Positions 1 to 7,562 are shown, counted from the stretch's first letter. The stretch is 15,871 bases of DNA from JAWVZH01 sp033722295 (GCA_033722295.1 JAWVZH010000062.1:1-15871), one strand, 5' to 3'. The notes: generated by a model from the letters alone, not told the origin. Numbers and translations: made by a program.

Positions 1-959
1 GAGCTCGCAAATGCGAAATCCCTTACTCGATCGGCCTTGAAATGCCAGGTTTTCACTCCATTAAGGTGTTTTCTTTCTCTCGCACGGGCTTCTCTTTCCG
101 TTGCGATGAGGACAGGTTCAATAAAGGAGTTTCGAGCTTGATCCATCCTGGCCTGTTGCTGTGGTGTCAGTACTTTATCGGGATTTTGCAAAAGACCGGT
201 ACTCGCGACCAGGTGATCTTCTGGGACGGTGATCTTTACGTCGTAATCTCCAAAGGACAAAGTGAACTCGCCGCGCCCGAGAAATTGCTTATTCTGCCAG
301 CCGTGTACATCACTATACATGCACATGCGGGGATAGAATTGTGCAATAGTGTACAGATAATTGTCATCATCACTGAAGTATTCATAACCGGACCGTCCTC
401 CGACCTCCATGCGGTCATTGATATTGTACCACCATTTTGTATGAAAACGGATGCTTTCTCCCGGACGCAGTGGCTTATTCAGAGAAATTCGCATCATGGT
501 CCTGTTAATGATGAAATCTAGTTTTTCTCCCTGATCGCCCGTAACACTCACAATTCTGAAGCCGCCTTCAAAATCTGGGTTGAGCTTGTCGAGGGTTCTG
601 GCCGTGACACTCTGTTTTATTTTGGATTGTTGAGTTTTGAATCTATCGGAATCTTTGGCCCTTATGTTCTGGTCAAGCTGAAGCCAGAGATAGGTCAGCT
701 GATCAGGAGAAAAGTTGTGATAGGTGACGGTTTGTCTGCCATAAATGATCTGGTTCTTGTCATCAAGCTCAATATCCATCACATAATCTGCCTCATTTTG
801 CCAGTAAGCGTGTCCAGGGGCTCCACTGGCAGTGCGATAGGAATTGGGCGTTGGTAACCATTCGTCGATCTGGGCAAACTTGTCATCCACGATCTGGGCC
901 TGAGCAATGGTAAGGCAACACAATGAGATCAAAGCAGTCTTCAAGAAGAACTTAATCAT
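1..959 (-). CDS. M1-family metallopeptidase, N-terminal part (3' end outside window)
   Basis: About 319 residues are read without a stop before the window edge, so this is the N-terminal part of a larger protein. It opens with a signal peptide (MIKFFLKTALISLCCLTIAQA, cleavage probably before Gln22), so it is exported. The rest resembles the N-terminal beta-saddle domain of Bacteroidota M1 aminopeptidases: a DYVMDIELDD stretch, FSPDQLTYLWLQLDQNIR-like strands, FYPRMCMYSDVHGWQNKQF, then FGDYDVKITVPEDHLVASTG. The last visible residues, VKTWHFKADRVRDFAFAS, lie just before the catalytic domain. The zinc motif HEXXH and the GAMEN-like motif would lie beyond the edge, so activity cannot be judged here. 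M1 enzymes remove N-terminal residues from peptides. I chose the ATG at 959 for its clean signal peptide. An in-frame ATG at 989 would add MFHVEQKTRL, translated through a parS palindrome. It is separated from thrB by 289 bp and is probably a separate transcription unit. Confidence 0.85.
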   Translation of the reverse strand, partial: MIKFFLKTALISLCCLTIAQAQIVDDKFAQIDEWLPTPNSYRTASGAPGHAYWQNEADYVMDIELDDKNQIIYGRQTVTYHNFSPDQLTYLWLQLDQNIRAKDSDRFKTQQSKIKQSVTARTLDKLNPDFEGGFRIVSVTGDQGEKLDFIINRTMMRISLNKPLRPGESIRFHTKWWYNINDRMEVGGRSGYEYFSDDDNYLYTIAQFYPRMCMYSDVHGWQNKQFLGRGEFTLSFGDYDVKITVPEDHLVASTGLLQNPDKVLTPQQQARMDQARNSFIEPVLIATEREARARERKHLNGVKTWHFKADRVRDFAFAS

Positions 960-972
960 AAGTCTTGTCTTT

Positions 973-988
973 TGTTCCACGTGGAACA
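973..988. promoter_or_regulatory. parS: parS centromere-like ParB-binding site, copy 1
   Basis: This is a perfect 16-bp palindrome, TGTTCCACGTGGAACA, that matches the widely conserved bacterial parS pattern (TGTTnCACGTGnAACA). ParB binds such sites and spreads from them to organise the replication-origin region for segregation with ParA and SMC. It lies only 13 bp upstream of the ATG chosen for the M1 peptidase gene, so it may also influence that promoter. If the in-frame ATG at 989 were the real start, the site would be inside the coding sequence and read as FHVE. The match is seen directly; the function is inferred from the family consensus. Confidence 0.75.
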
Positions 989-1221
989 TATTCGGTTTTT
1001 TAATAGTCTTGATTCTTGAAAAGGGGAAATCAATCAGACTTCCCGGCAAATGGTTGATCTTCTGCCTTCGGATTGTTCAAAAAGAATTAATCAAAAATAA
1101 GAGTTTTGGAGGGAAGTTTAAAATCTAATTCTTGATGGCCGACAGATAGAGGACTACAGGGCTTGTGAGGAGGATCACACCTACTATATCGTGACTGAAA
1201 ACTTTTAGTGAGTTGAGCCAA

Positions 1222-1237
1222 TGTTCCACGTGGAACA
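1222..1237. promoter_or_regulatory. parS: parS centromere-like ParB-binding site, copy 2
   Basis: This is a second exact copy of the palindrome TGTTCCACGTGGAACA, 249 bp from the first and 11 bp beyond the thrB stop codon. Two identical sites in one intergenic region make chance very unlikely. I saw no other CACGTG-centred copy in the window. parS clusters are usually near the replication origin, although parA, parB and dnaA are not in this window. Confidence 0.75.
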
Positions 1238-1248
1238 ATATGTCAGAA

Positions 1249-2169
1249 TCAGCATAAGTAGGCGCCGGTTGTATTGATCTTCGATATGAACGAAGAGCGG
1301 GGGTCGGTGTCATCTGGAAGTAAGCCTCTCCAGGCCGACTGGATATTCTCCGCTGTTAAGGAATTATTTGAGATTGCGAATATTGCAGGACCAGAGCCAG
1401 ATATCGAGCAGCCAAGAGCGCCTTCATCCATGGCGGAAGCCTGGATCTGAGCAAAGTTTGGTATAGTTTCGGATCGAACGGGTTCGATGATATAGTCCTT
1501 GAGGCCACGTCTTATGAGATCAAAATCACTTCTGTACAGACCCAGGATAAAACTGGATATGCTATAGGTTTGTGCAATTGCGCTGGATAAAGGAACCTGA
1601 AGAGGTAAAGAGGCACGATTCGCTGAGGTTTTTATGTCGATATCAGGACGCACGATCGTTACAACGAGGCCCTCGGGAACGGGCAGAATAACAGGTGATT
1701 CTACGGGATGCGAAAGAACGATACCCCCCAACAAAGAAGCTGCGACATTATCTGCGGGAAGACCCTTGTCCAGATGTCGTTCTCCGGCAAGAGCAAAGGG
1801 AAAGAGCGCGCGTTTATTTTTAATGGGCTTCCCGAGTAAGGCATTGGCAGAAATGACAGCTGCTACAGCGCTCGCCGCACTGCTTCCGAGACCCGAAGAA
1901 TGAGGGTAGCCCTTTTCAATAGTTAGTGTTATGGAGTCATTTCGACCGAGGTGGGCGAGCAAGGTTTCAACGGCGGTGATCGCAGAATTCTTTTCATTCG
2001 ATATTCCCTCTTTGAATCCACGAATTTGATCGACGATCACACCGGGCTGTTCGCCGTGGTGAGCAATGACATGATCCCCCGGCTGTTCAAGGGCCAGGCC
2101 CAGCAGATCGAAGCCTGATCCAAGATTAGATATTGAAGCCGGGGCGTAAGCCTTGAATCCGCTACTCAT
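1249..2169 (-). CDS. thrB: Homoserine kinase ThrB (GHMP kinase family)
   Basis: A protein of 306 residues, the usual length for homoserine kinase, which phosphorylates L-homoserine with ATP in the cytoplasm in the penultimate step of threonine synthesis. The N-terminus (FKAYAPASISNLGSGFDLLGLAL, residues 5-27) is the typical GHMP substrate-binding start. The ATP-binding motif PHSSGLGSSAASA is at about 89-101, and the C-terminal glycine-rich motif GCSISGSGPAIFAI is at about 253-266. The chain ends in the TTGAYLC-type tail expected of ThrB. Its ATG overlaps the end of ybeY by 8 bp, which suggests translational coupling as the last gene of the DUF4175 operon. The usual partners thrA and thrC are not beside it. 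Mevalonate or galactokinase relatives are the alternative, but the start and ATP motif favour ThrB. Confidence 0.93.
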   Translation of the reverse strand: MSSGFKAYAPASISNLGSGFDLLGLALEQPGDHVIAHHGEQPGVIVDQIRGFKEGISNEKNSAITAVETLLAHLGRNDSITLTIEKGYPHSSGLGSSAASAVAAVISANALLGKPIKNKRALFPFALAGERHLDKGLPADNVAASLLGGIVLSHPVESPVILPVPEGLVVTIVRPDIDIKTSANRASLPLQVPLSSAIAQTYSISSFILGLYRSDFDLIRRGLKDYIIEPVRSETIPNFAQIQASAMDEGALGCSISGSGPAIFAISNNSLTAENIQSAWRGLLPDDTDPRSSFISKINTTGAYLC

Positions 2170-2608
2170 GAGTAAAATATAATTTTATACAATTATCTTC
2201 GGCAGTTCTCATTCGCGACTTGTCCTCTTCGCCTTTGTCATCAAAACCGCTCATGTGTAAAAAACCGTGAGCAAAAAGCCTGAGAAGCTCTTCTTCATAC
2301 CCGACGCCTAAACTAGTGGCGTTATCCCGGGCCCTGTCTGTACTGATAAAAACCTCGGCCTCTATTGGACTATAAGAATAGGGAAAGGTCAGTATATCGG
2401 TAAGGTCGTGATGGTCTAAATGCTGTTTGTTAAGTTCCAGGAGATGCTCATCAGAACAAAGATGATAATGTAGGTTACCAATGGCTTTTTCATAGACCCC
2501 TGACAAGGCATCTAACCAGGAGATAAGACTGTCCTGGGTGTGGGGCAATACCGTAGTAGGAACATCAACGAATGAAATGCTGAAACGAGAACGGGGAAGA
2601 TCCGTCAT
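2162..2608 (-). CDS. ybeY: Endoribonuclease YbeY (16S rRNA maturation)
   Basis: A 148-residue protein of normal YbeY length. YbeY is a zinc-dependent RNase needed for 3'-end maturation of 16S rRNA and for ribosome quality control. The core TDILTFPYSY (residues 70-79), followed by an EVFIS strand (85-89), is characteristic. The metal motif is HGFLHMSGFDDKGEED (114-129). The two first histidines, His114 and His118, are present, but the third position of the classical HxxxHxxxxxH is Asp124. As I recall, Bacteroidota members often have Asp there, so this is probably a lineage variant and not an inactive protein. The ATG directly follows the stop codon of the upstream ATPase gene, and the 3' end overlaps thrB by 8 bp. 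Confidence 0.93.
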   Translation of the reverse strand: MTDLPRSRFSISFVDVPTTVLPHTQDSLISWLDALSGVYEKAIGNLHYHLCSDEHLLELNKQHLDHHDLTDILTFPYSYSPIEAEVFISTDRARDNATSLGVGYEEELLRLFAHGFLHMSGFDDKGEEDKSRMRTAEDNCIKLYFTHE

Positions 2609-3010
2609 TTATCCGATCTTAAACGCCATTTCAACCGTGCTGCCGTTGTTCAAAAAGTGAACCTCGTCTGCCAGTTCACGGATAAGAAAAACACCACGGC
2701 CACCGATACGAAAGACATTTTCATTTGTAGTAGGATCCTTGACTTCATTGATATTGAATCCACAACCCTCATCGGATACCTGCAGGCAAAGCCGGTTAGG
2801 TTGTTTTTTGACAAGCCTTATTTCGACCTTTTTGGTTTCGTCCAGATTATTACCATGGCGAATAGCATTGTTTACCGCCTCGGTCAGGCTGATCAATATA
2901 TTGGGATATAGTTCCTGACGGACGTTCATCTCCTTACAAAGATGTTGAACAAAGCCCTCCACAACTCGGATATTGGAAGGACATGAAGATATTTTCAGCA
3001 TTTTATTCAC
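2609..3010 (-). CDS. RsbW-like ATP-binding protein (GHKL/HATPase, anti-sigma-factor kinase type)
   Basis: A 133-residue single-domain GHKL ATPase. The N box is EAVNNAIRHGN (44-54), the G1 box DEGCGF (80-85) and the G2 box GGRGVFLIREL (103-113), so all nucleotide-binding elements are intact. There is no dimerisation or phospho-acceptor His domain, which separates it from sensor kinases and places it with RsbW/SpoIIAB-type serine kinases that act on anti-sigma-factor antagonists. No antagonist (STAS) or sigma factor gene is adjacent, so the target is unknown. The longest frame starts at a GTG at 3010, inside the last codons of the DUF4175 gene. The ATG at 3001, just after that gene's TAA, is equally or more likely and gives 130 residues. 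Its stop codon touches the ybeY ATG. A DUF4175/ATPase/YbeY order is, to my knowledge, common in Bacteroidota. Confidence 0.88.
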   Translation of the reverse strand: MNKMLKISSCPSNIRVVEGFVQHLCKEMNVRQELYPNILISLTEAVNNAIRHGNNLDETKKVEIRLVKKQPNRLCLQVSDEGCGFNINEVKDPTTNENVFRIGGRGVFLIRELADEVHFLNNGSTVEMAFKIG

Positions 3011-6000
3011 TTGTAGACTTCAGACGATTGTAGTATTTCTCAACAAGCTGCTTATAATACGGCCTGAGTTCCGGAGAAACACGTTGGTATTGCTCCAGTT
3101 CCGCTTCACGTTGTTTTAAATACTCTTCAAGATTTGGTGGCAATTTTCGTTCCATTTCCTGGGCTGTTTGCGATTCGCGTTTTTCATCACGTTCACGTTG
3201 TCGCTCGGATTTTTCTGCCTCCAACAATCGGGTAAGGATATCTTGCTGTCGCTTAAATGCCTCATTATCAAGGCGTTTGTTGACAAGGTCGATCTCCATT
3301 TTGTCCATCTGGTCGATTATTTCCTGCAGGCCCTCAGAGCCCTTTCCCTGCTCCTGCTTATCTTTTTGGAGCTCTTCCAGCGCCCGGCGCAAAGCCGCCT
3401 GGCGAGCCGCCGCCTTGGCAAACTCCTTGGACATTCCACCCTTTTCTCCCTTTTTCAAACCATTTTTTAATTTCTGAAGTTCCTCAGACATGGATTTCTG
3501 TCCTTTGGTGATCTTGTCAACTGGTACCTTTCCTGATTTTCCGCTGCCGTTGCCACCAGGCTTGTTGCACATTTGATTGCCCGGCATCTTGTTGGCCATC
3601 TGTTGTTGCATCTTTTGCAAAGACTCTGAAAGCATCAGGGCCAGATCATTGACGTTCTTCATGATACGTCGCTGACCTTCGCCAGCCCGGCCCTTGTCTC
3701 TTTCTTCAAGTTGATCAACGGTTTTATCAAAAAGCTGGGTGATCTCGTTACTCTTATCCAGCAAGTAGCCTTCTATCATGATATTGCGCCGGGCAATAGC
3801 TTCCAGGGTATCCTTGACAAGGCTGAAGTCGTCTTTGAGCTTATATTGGTCTTGTACATACTCGACATAAGTCGGTGTAGATGGGTTTGTTCTGCCGATA
3901 TAAGTGACGAGGTCTTCCTGGTCGAAAGAAAGAGAGATAAGATTCTCCAAAAGCTGACGAATGGTCTTGATATCCTCTTGCTGTTGTTCCTGTTGTTGTT
4001 GGGACTGGGACTGGGCGAGGCGATTGGCCATTGACTTCATCTTGTCCGAAGCGCTCTTTTGCTTTTTGGATGCATTGGAATTATTCTGTTGTTCAAGTTG
4101 CTCTGAAGACTCATCGAGATCTTGTTGGATATCCTCCATTTCTTCATCGGTATCACCCAGATCCTGTGGCCGCTGCAGCTCTTTGCTCTTTTCCTTGATA
4201 TCTTCCATCTTCTTCTTCAGATCATCAAACTCTTCGTTGATATCCTCTTGTTCTTTTTGCAGCTCTTCGTTCGTATCTTCCTGATCCTCAGTCTTTTGGC
4301 TCAGTTCTTCCTGGTCCTTTGCCAACTCTTCCAACTTATCTATTGCGTCCTGAATGTTCTTTTCCAATTCCAGTTGCTTATAGAGCTCAAGCAGACGATC
4401 CATTTCTTTCTCCATCTCTTCCTGCGACATCTTCATGTCGTCCATCTTCTCTACTGCATTGTCCTTTTGGAGCTCTTCCATCAACTTCTGGATCTCTTCC
4501 ATCAGCTCTTTCATCTCTTCATTGACCACTTCTTCAAAGGCCTCTTTGAGCTTTTCCTGTTTTTTGAGCATCTCCTCCTGTTGCTCGCTCAGCTTTTCCT
4601 GATTCTTCATATTTTCCTCGAGCTGCTGACTGGCCTTTTCGAATTCACGCTGAATACGCTCCTGCTCTTTCATCAGGTCTTCCAGCTTCTTGCGATCTTC
4701 CCATTGGGGCTCTCGTGACTGAAGCAACTTCTCCTTTAAGGACTGGAGCTCCTTTTGTATCTCGCGAGAACGATCGATATTCTCCTTCAGTTTATCCTTG
4801 ATCTCACGACTGTTCTTCTCGACCGACTTTTCGAGTTCTTCTTCCGTAGCAAGGCGATGTGTCCTTACCGTAGTTCTGGATGATTTGGCGCCATTTATAG
4901 CGTCATTATCATAGACCTCAAAATAATAGACCAACTCATCTCCTGGTTCGAGATCAAGAGAAGAAAGGTCCCACTGGTAATCATAGGTGGTCGCACGAGC
5001 TCTGGTAAAATCTACAGGAATGGTCTTTTCCGGTGATTTTTCATTTTCGGCGCGACGGATGTGGTAGTTGAAACTTAACCTGCTCAATCCGTAATCGTCA
5101 GAGGCATCACCAACGAAATAAATGAATTGTTGGTCCGTGCTGTCTTGAAACTCCTCAACGGAAATGGATGGATACTGATCAGGGATGACGCTGATGCTGT
5201 AGATCACGGAATCCTTGAAAACACTCTCTTTATTTGTAAGAAAGACCTTATATGAAGAAGACCGCATGAGACGCGAGGTATGTATAAACTCGTCATCGGA
5301 TCTCCTCAGGACGGTTTCGGGATCCTGACCGCCCAGGCGGAAATAAATACTGTCGGCGTGAAGAGTATTAAAAGACCAGCTTGCCTTTGTGCCCTGTGGG
5401 ACGACCAGGTCGCCGGTGTTTTCAAGCACTTCATCCCTGTAACCCGTGTATGCGGGATAGTCCAGTTCTGTATTGAAGAAGGCGATCTGCGGGCGCAACA
5501 ACACTTTAAGATCATAAGTTTGGCTGATCACCGGTCCGCTGGTCAGGTGAAAGTCCAGGTCGCTCTTGACTGTATTAAAGGTATACCGGAATAAGCCGTT
5601 CTCTCCACGCTTCATTCGGTACTCGGAACCGTCGATGTCTATAAAGACCTCTTCCGGAGAGACAGAGCCTTCAGTTTTGACCATAAGTTCGTAATTCTCG
5701 AACTGGCGTACCATGAGCTCTGGATTTTCAATTACAAACTCAAAAGGAGCCTCCGGTTTGAATTCTTCTGTGTTCTTGATAATACGGGTTGTGCTCTCTG
5801 TGATGACAGTCGGTGCAGTCAGCAGGATACCGGCTATTATGAGAAGGGGCGGTAGAGCATATCTAAGATACTTTCTGTTCATCGACAGATTTATCGCGGT
5901 AGGGAAGGGGACAAGCTTTATATCGTCTGCTTTCTGATCGATACTCGCCAGCACAAGCTCCCTTGAACTCGACTGATCTGCTGAACGTCGCAGTTGCAGA

Positions 6001-6341
6001 ATGTTGAGCAACTTATCCTTGACATCAGCAAAATGTTGGCCGATGATGCCCGCCGCCTGTTCGTGACTGATCACCTGGCCCAGATTAAAATAATGAAGAA
6101 GCGGTCGACCCACCCAATAACCTATGGCCATGATGCCGACGGTTATGAACGAATAGAAAAAGAATTGCCTAACGCCTGGAGGAAAGAAAAAGAAGTACTC
6201 CAGAAGCGCGAATATCAGGAACAGCCCACCCAAAAGGGCCACGGAATACAACGAGCCCCGGATGATCTGGTTGAGATAATATTTACGTATAAAGGCATCG
6301 AGCTTTTGTATAAGAAGCTGATAATTGCTGCTGTCAGTCAT
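3003..6341 (-). CDS. DUF4175-family large membrane protein with long coiled coil
   Basis: A 1112-residue protein of a family widespread in Bacteroidota with no established function. Two membrane helices lie at about 28-53 and 58-78 and a third at about 160-178. The basic residues before helix 3 (RKYLRY) suggest the chain then passes to the periplasm. A beta-rich Ig-like region covers about 195-490. From about 497 to 780 the chain is an almost unbroken acidic, Gln/Glu/Lys-rich coiled coil that ends in a glutamine run (QSQSQQQQEQQQED). More helices follow to the end, broken by a Gly/Lys-rich linker near 925-970 and a Pro/Tyr-containing tail (SPELRPYYKQLVEKYYNRL). It is the first gene of the operon with the RsbW-like ATPase, ybeY and thrB. 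A structural or envelope-scaffold role is only a guess. I saw no catalytic motif. Confidence 0.88.
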   Translation of the reverse strand: MTDSSNYQLLIQKLDAFIRKYYLNQIIRGSLYSVALLGGLFLIFALLEYFFFFPPGVRQFFFYSFITVGIMAIGYWVGRPLLHYFNLGQVISHEQAAGIIGQHFADVKDKLLNILQLRRSADQSSSRELVLASIDQKADDIKLVPFPTAINLSMNRKYLRYALPPLLIIAGILLTAPTVITESTTRIIKNTEEFKPEAPFEFVIENPELMVRQFENYELMVKTEGSVSPEEVFIDIDGSEYRMKRGENGLFRYTFNTVKSDLDFHLTSGPVISQTYDLKVLLRPQIAFFNTELDYPAYTGYRDEVLENTGDLVVPQGTKASWSFNTLHADSIYFRLGGQDPETVLRRSDDEFIHTSRLMRSSSYKVFLTNKESVFKDSVIYSISVIPDQYPSISVEEFQDSTDQQFIYFVGDASDDYGLSRLSFNYHIRRAENEKSPEKTIPVDFTRARATTYDYQWDLSSLDLEPGDELVYYFEVYDNDAINGAKSSRTTVRTHRLATEEELEKSVEKNSREIKDKLKENIDRSREIQKELQSLKEKLLQSREPQWEDRKKLEDLMKEQERIQREFEKASQQLEENMKNQEKLSEQQEEMLKKQEKLKEAFEEVVNEEMKELMEEIQKLMEELQKDNAVEKMDDMKMSQEEMEKEMDRLLELYKQLELEKNIQDAIDKLEELAKDQEELSQKTEDQEDTNEELQKEQEDINEEFDDLKKKMEDIKEKSKELQRPQDLGDTDEEMEDIQQDLDESSEQLEQQNNSNASKKQKSASDKMKSMANRLAQSQSQQQQEQQQEDIKTIRQLLENLISLSFDQEDLVTYIGRTNPSTPTYVEYVQDQYKLKDDFSLVKDTLEAIARRNIMIEGYLLDKSNEITQLFDKTVDQLEERDKGRAGEGQRRIMKNVNDLALMLSESLQKMQQQMANKMPGNQMCNKPGGNGSGKSGKVPVDKITKGQKSMSEELQKLKNGLKKGEKGGMSKEFAKAAARQAALRRALEELQKDKQEQGKGSEGLQEIIDQMDKMEIDLVNKRLDNEAFKRQQDILTRLLEAEKSERQRERDEKRESQTAQEMERKLPPNLEEYLKQREAELEQYQRVSPELRPYYKQLVEKYYNRLKSTSE

Positions 6342-6583
6342 AAGTTAAAGGTTATACCCACTACTATTAACCCGAATCAGGGCTGTAGATTTCCTCAGTC
6401 CGCATTTTGTTAACGACATTGTCTGCAAGTGGTTCTTAGGAGCATCAGGTTAAACAATGAAAGATACGATGCTTTACACTGGCTGTCAAGTCGCTTGATG
6501 CTCTTTAACAGAGGTAAGAGACATATACACAGGTAAATTAAAGACACCCCGGTAGAGAAATGATCTAGGTTGAGGTGTAAATT

Positions 6584-7402
6584 TTACAGACTTACTCGTT
6601 CAGAAGCATCATACCCACAGTTGGGACAAACAAAGGTCTCAGTTGGTTCGACCTCTTTAAAAGCTTCGGCGAATCCCGAGGCCAGGATGCCTGCCGGCAA
6701 AGCAAAAAGACCTATCCCGAGGATGGAGACAATACCACCCAGGAATTTGCCGAGAGGCGTGATGGGATAGACGTCACCATAGCCTACAGTGGTCAGAGTG
6801 GCCACGCCCCACCACATGGTACCCGGTATGCTGGAAAAAACATCCGGCTGGGCCTGATTCTCGATATGGAACATGATCGCGGAAATGAAGATCAGAAGAA
6901 AGACCGCAAAGATCGTACTGACGACCAGTTGTTCTTTCTTACGTCTCAATACCTCCAGGACGACTTGCAGGGCAGCCACATATCTGACAAATTTGAGCAC
7001 CCTGAGCAATCGCAGTAGCCTGAGCAGCCTTAAAAACCTGAGATCTATAGGTAAAAACGCCAGGTAAAAAGGCAGTATGGCGAGCAAATCGATAAAAGCG
7101 AGGGGAGTAAGAGCAAAGTTGATCCTTCCCCGTATCGGCGTGTTATACTTGTCACTTTCGACTGAGCTCCATATCCTCAAAGCATATTCTATAGAAAATA
7201 TTATAACAGAGAAGAGGTCAAAATAATAAAAGAAGTCTTTCAGCGGTTGATGTATGGCGTGTACAGTTTCAAGCAATATGGCAACCACGTTGAGCGAGAT
7301 CAGGACCAGGAGGAACAGATCGATATACCACGAAAAACTATACTTTTTCGAGGATACCTCGAGGGCCTGATAAACTTTTCTACGAAAGCGTGAAATGGAC
7401 AT
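6584..7402 (-). CDS. Voltage-gated potassium channel (six-TM ion transporter) with C-terminal CxxC tail
   Basis: A 272-residue six-helix cation channel of the Kv/KvAP type in the inner membrane. In numbering from the ATG at 7402, S1 lies at about 25-47, S2 at 57-78 and S3 at 97-117. S4 (LRFLRLLRLLRLLRVLKFVR, 121-140) has a basic residue at every third position, seven in all, and is a textbook voltage sensor. S5 is at about 158-180. The pore helix is followed by the K+ selectivity filter TTVGYGD (204-210), then S6. The cytoplasmic tail is short and carries one CPNCGYD motif (Cys259, Cys262), a half zinc knuckle that could bind metal between subunits. An in-frame GTG at 7432 would add ten residues; I prefer the ATG. 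It is separated from its neighbours by 242 bp and is probably monocistronic, divergent from pntAB. Confidence 0.92.
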   Translation of the reverse strand: MSISRFRRKVYQALEVSSKKYSFSWYIDLFLLVLISLNVVAILLETVHAIHQPLKDFFYYFDLFSVIIFSIEYALRIWSSVESDKYNTPIRGRINFALTPLAFIDLLAILPFYLAFLPIDLRFLRLLRLLRLLRVLKFVRYVAALQVVLEVLRRKKEQLVVSTIFAVFLLIFISAIMFHIENQAQPDVFSSIPGTMWWGVATLTTVGYGDVYPITPLGKFLGGIVSILGIGLFALPAGILASGFAEAFKEVEPTETFVCPNCGYDASERVSL

Positions 7403-7505
7403 AGCTGATTTTTTAAGCAGACTGAAGATCACTAAAAGATAAGTGATTTCTCAAAAATGAACAGGTAATTGCGCCAATTGGCAGGGTATGGTGAGAGAAG
7501 ATAAA

Positions 7506-7530
7506 ATTGGTCTATAACAAATGGACCAAT
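7506..7530. repeat. Inverted repeat upstream of pntAB, possible operator
   Basis: Perfect 7-bp arms ATTGGTC (7506-7512) and GACCAAT (7524-7530) are separated by 11 bp. Their centres are 18 bp apart, near two helical turns, as expected for a dimeric regulator. It ends one base before the candidate -33 box of pntAB. No regulator gene is adjacent, so the protein that might bind is unknown. It could also affect the divergent channel gene. Confidence 0.4.
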
Positions 7531-7531
7531 A

Positions 7532-7562
7532 CTTGTACAACACATAATAATTTTTACTTTTA
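7532..7562 (+). promoter_or_regulatory. Candidate Bacteroidota-type promoter of pntAB
   Basis: The elements CTTG (7532-7535) and TACTTTTA (7555-7562) are separated by exactly 19 bp. This is close to the Bacteroidota primary-sigma consensus TTTG-N19-TAnnTTTG, with one mismatch in each box. Transcription would start near 7568-7570, giving a leader of only about 10 nt before the pntA ATG, and no Shine-Dalgarno sequence is visible. The short leader makes this call tentative. Confidence 0.35.

Noticed and set aside
42..521. Plus-strand open frame of 159 codons near the left edge
   Set aside because: It is antisense to the M1 peptidase frame, which has a clear signal peptide and family-like motifs and stays open to the edge.
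907..1128. Plus-strand 73-codon frame across the first parS site
   Set aside because: It overlaps the start of the peptidase gene antisense, has no recognisable features and no plausible leader.
960..1248. tRNA or small RNA in the parS intergenic region
   Set aside because: No cloverleaf or other stable structure was seen beyond the two palindromes.
4122..4718. Plus-strand 198-codon Leu/Phe-rich frame resembling a membrane protein
   Set aside because: It is the reverse complement of the Glu/Lys/Gln-rich coiled-coil codons of the DUF4175 gene, which produce Leu/Phe/Ser-rich antisense frames.
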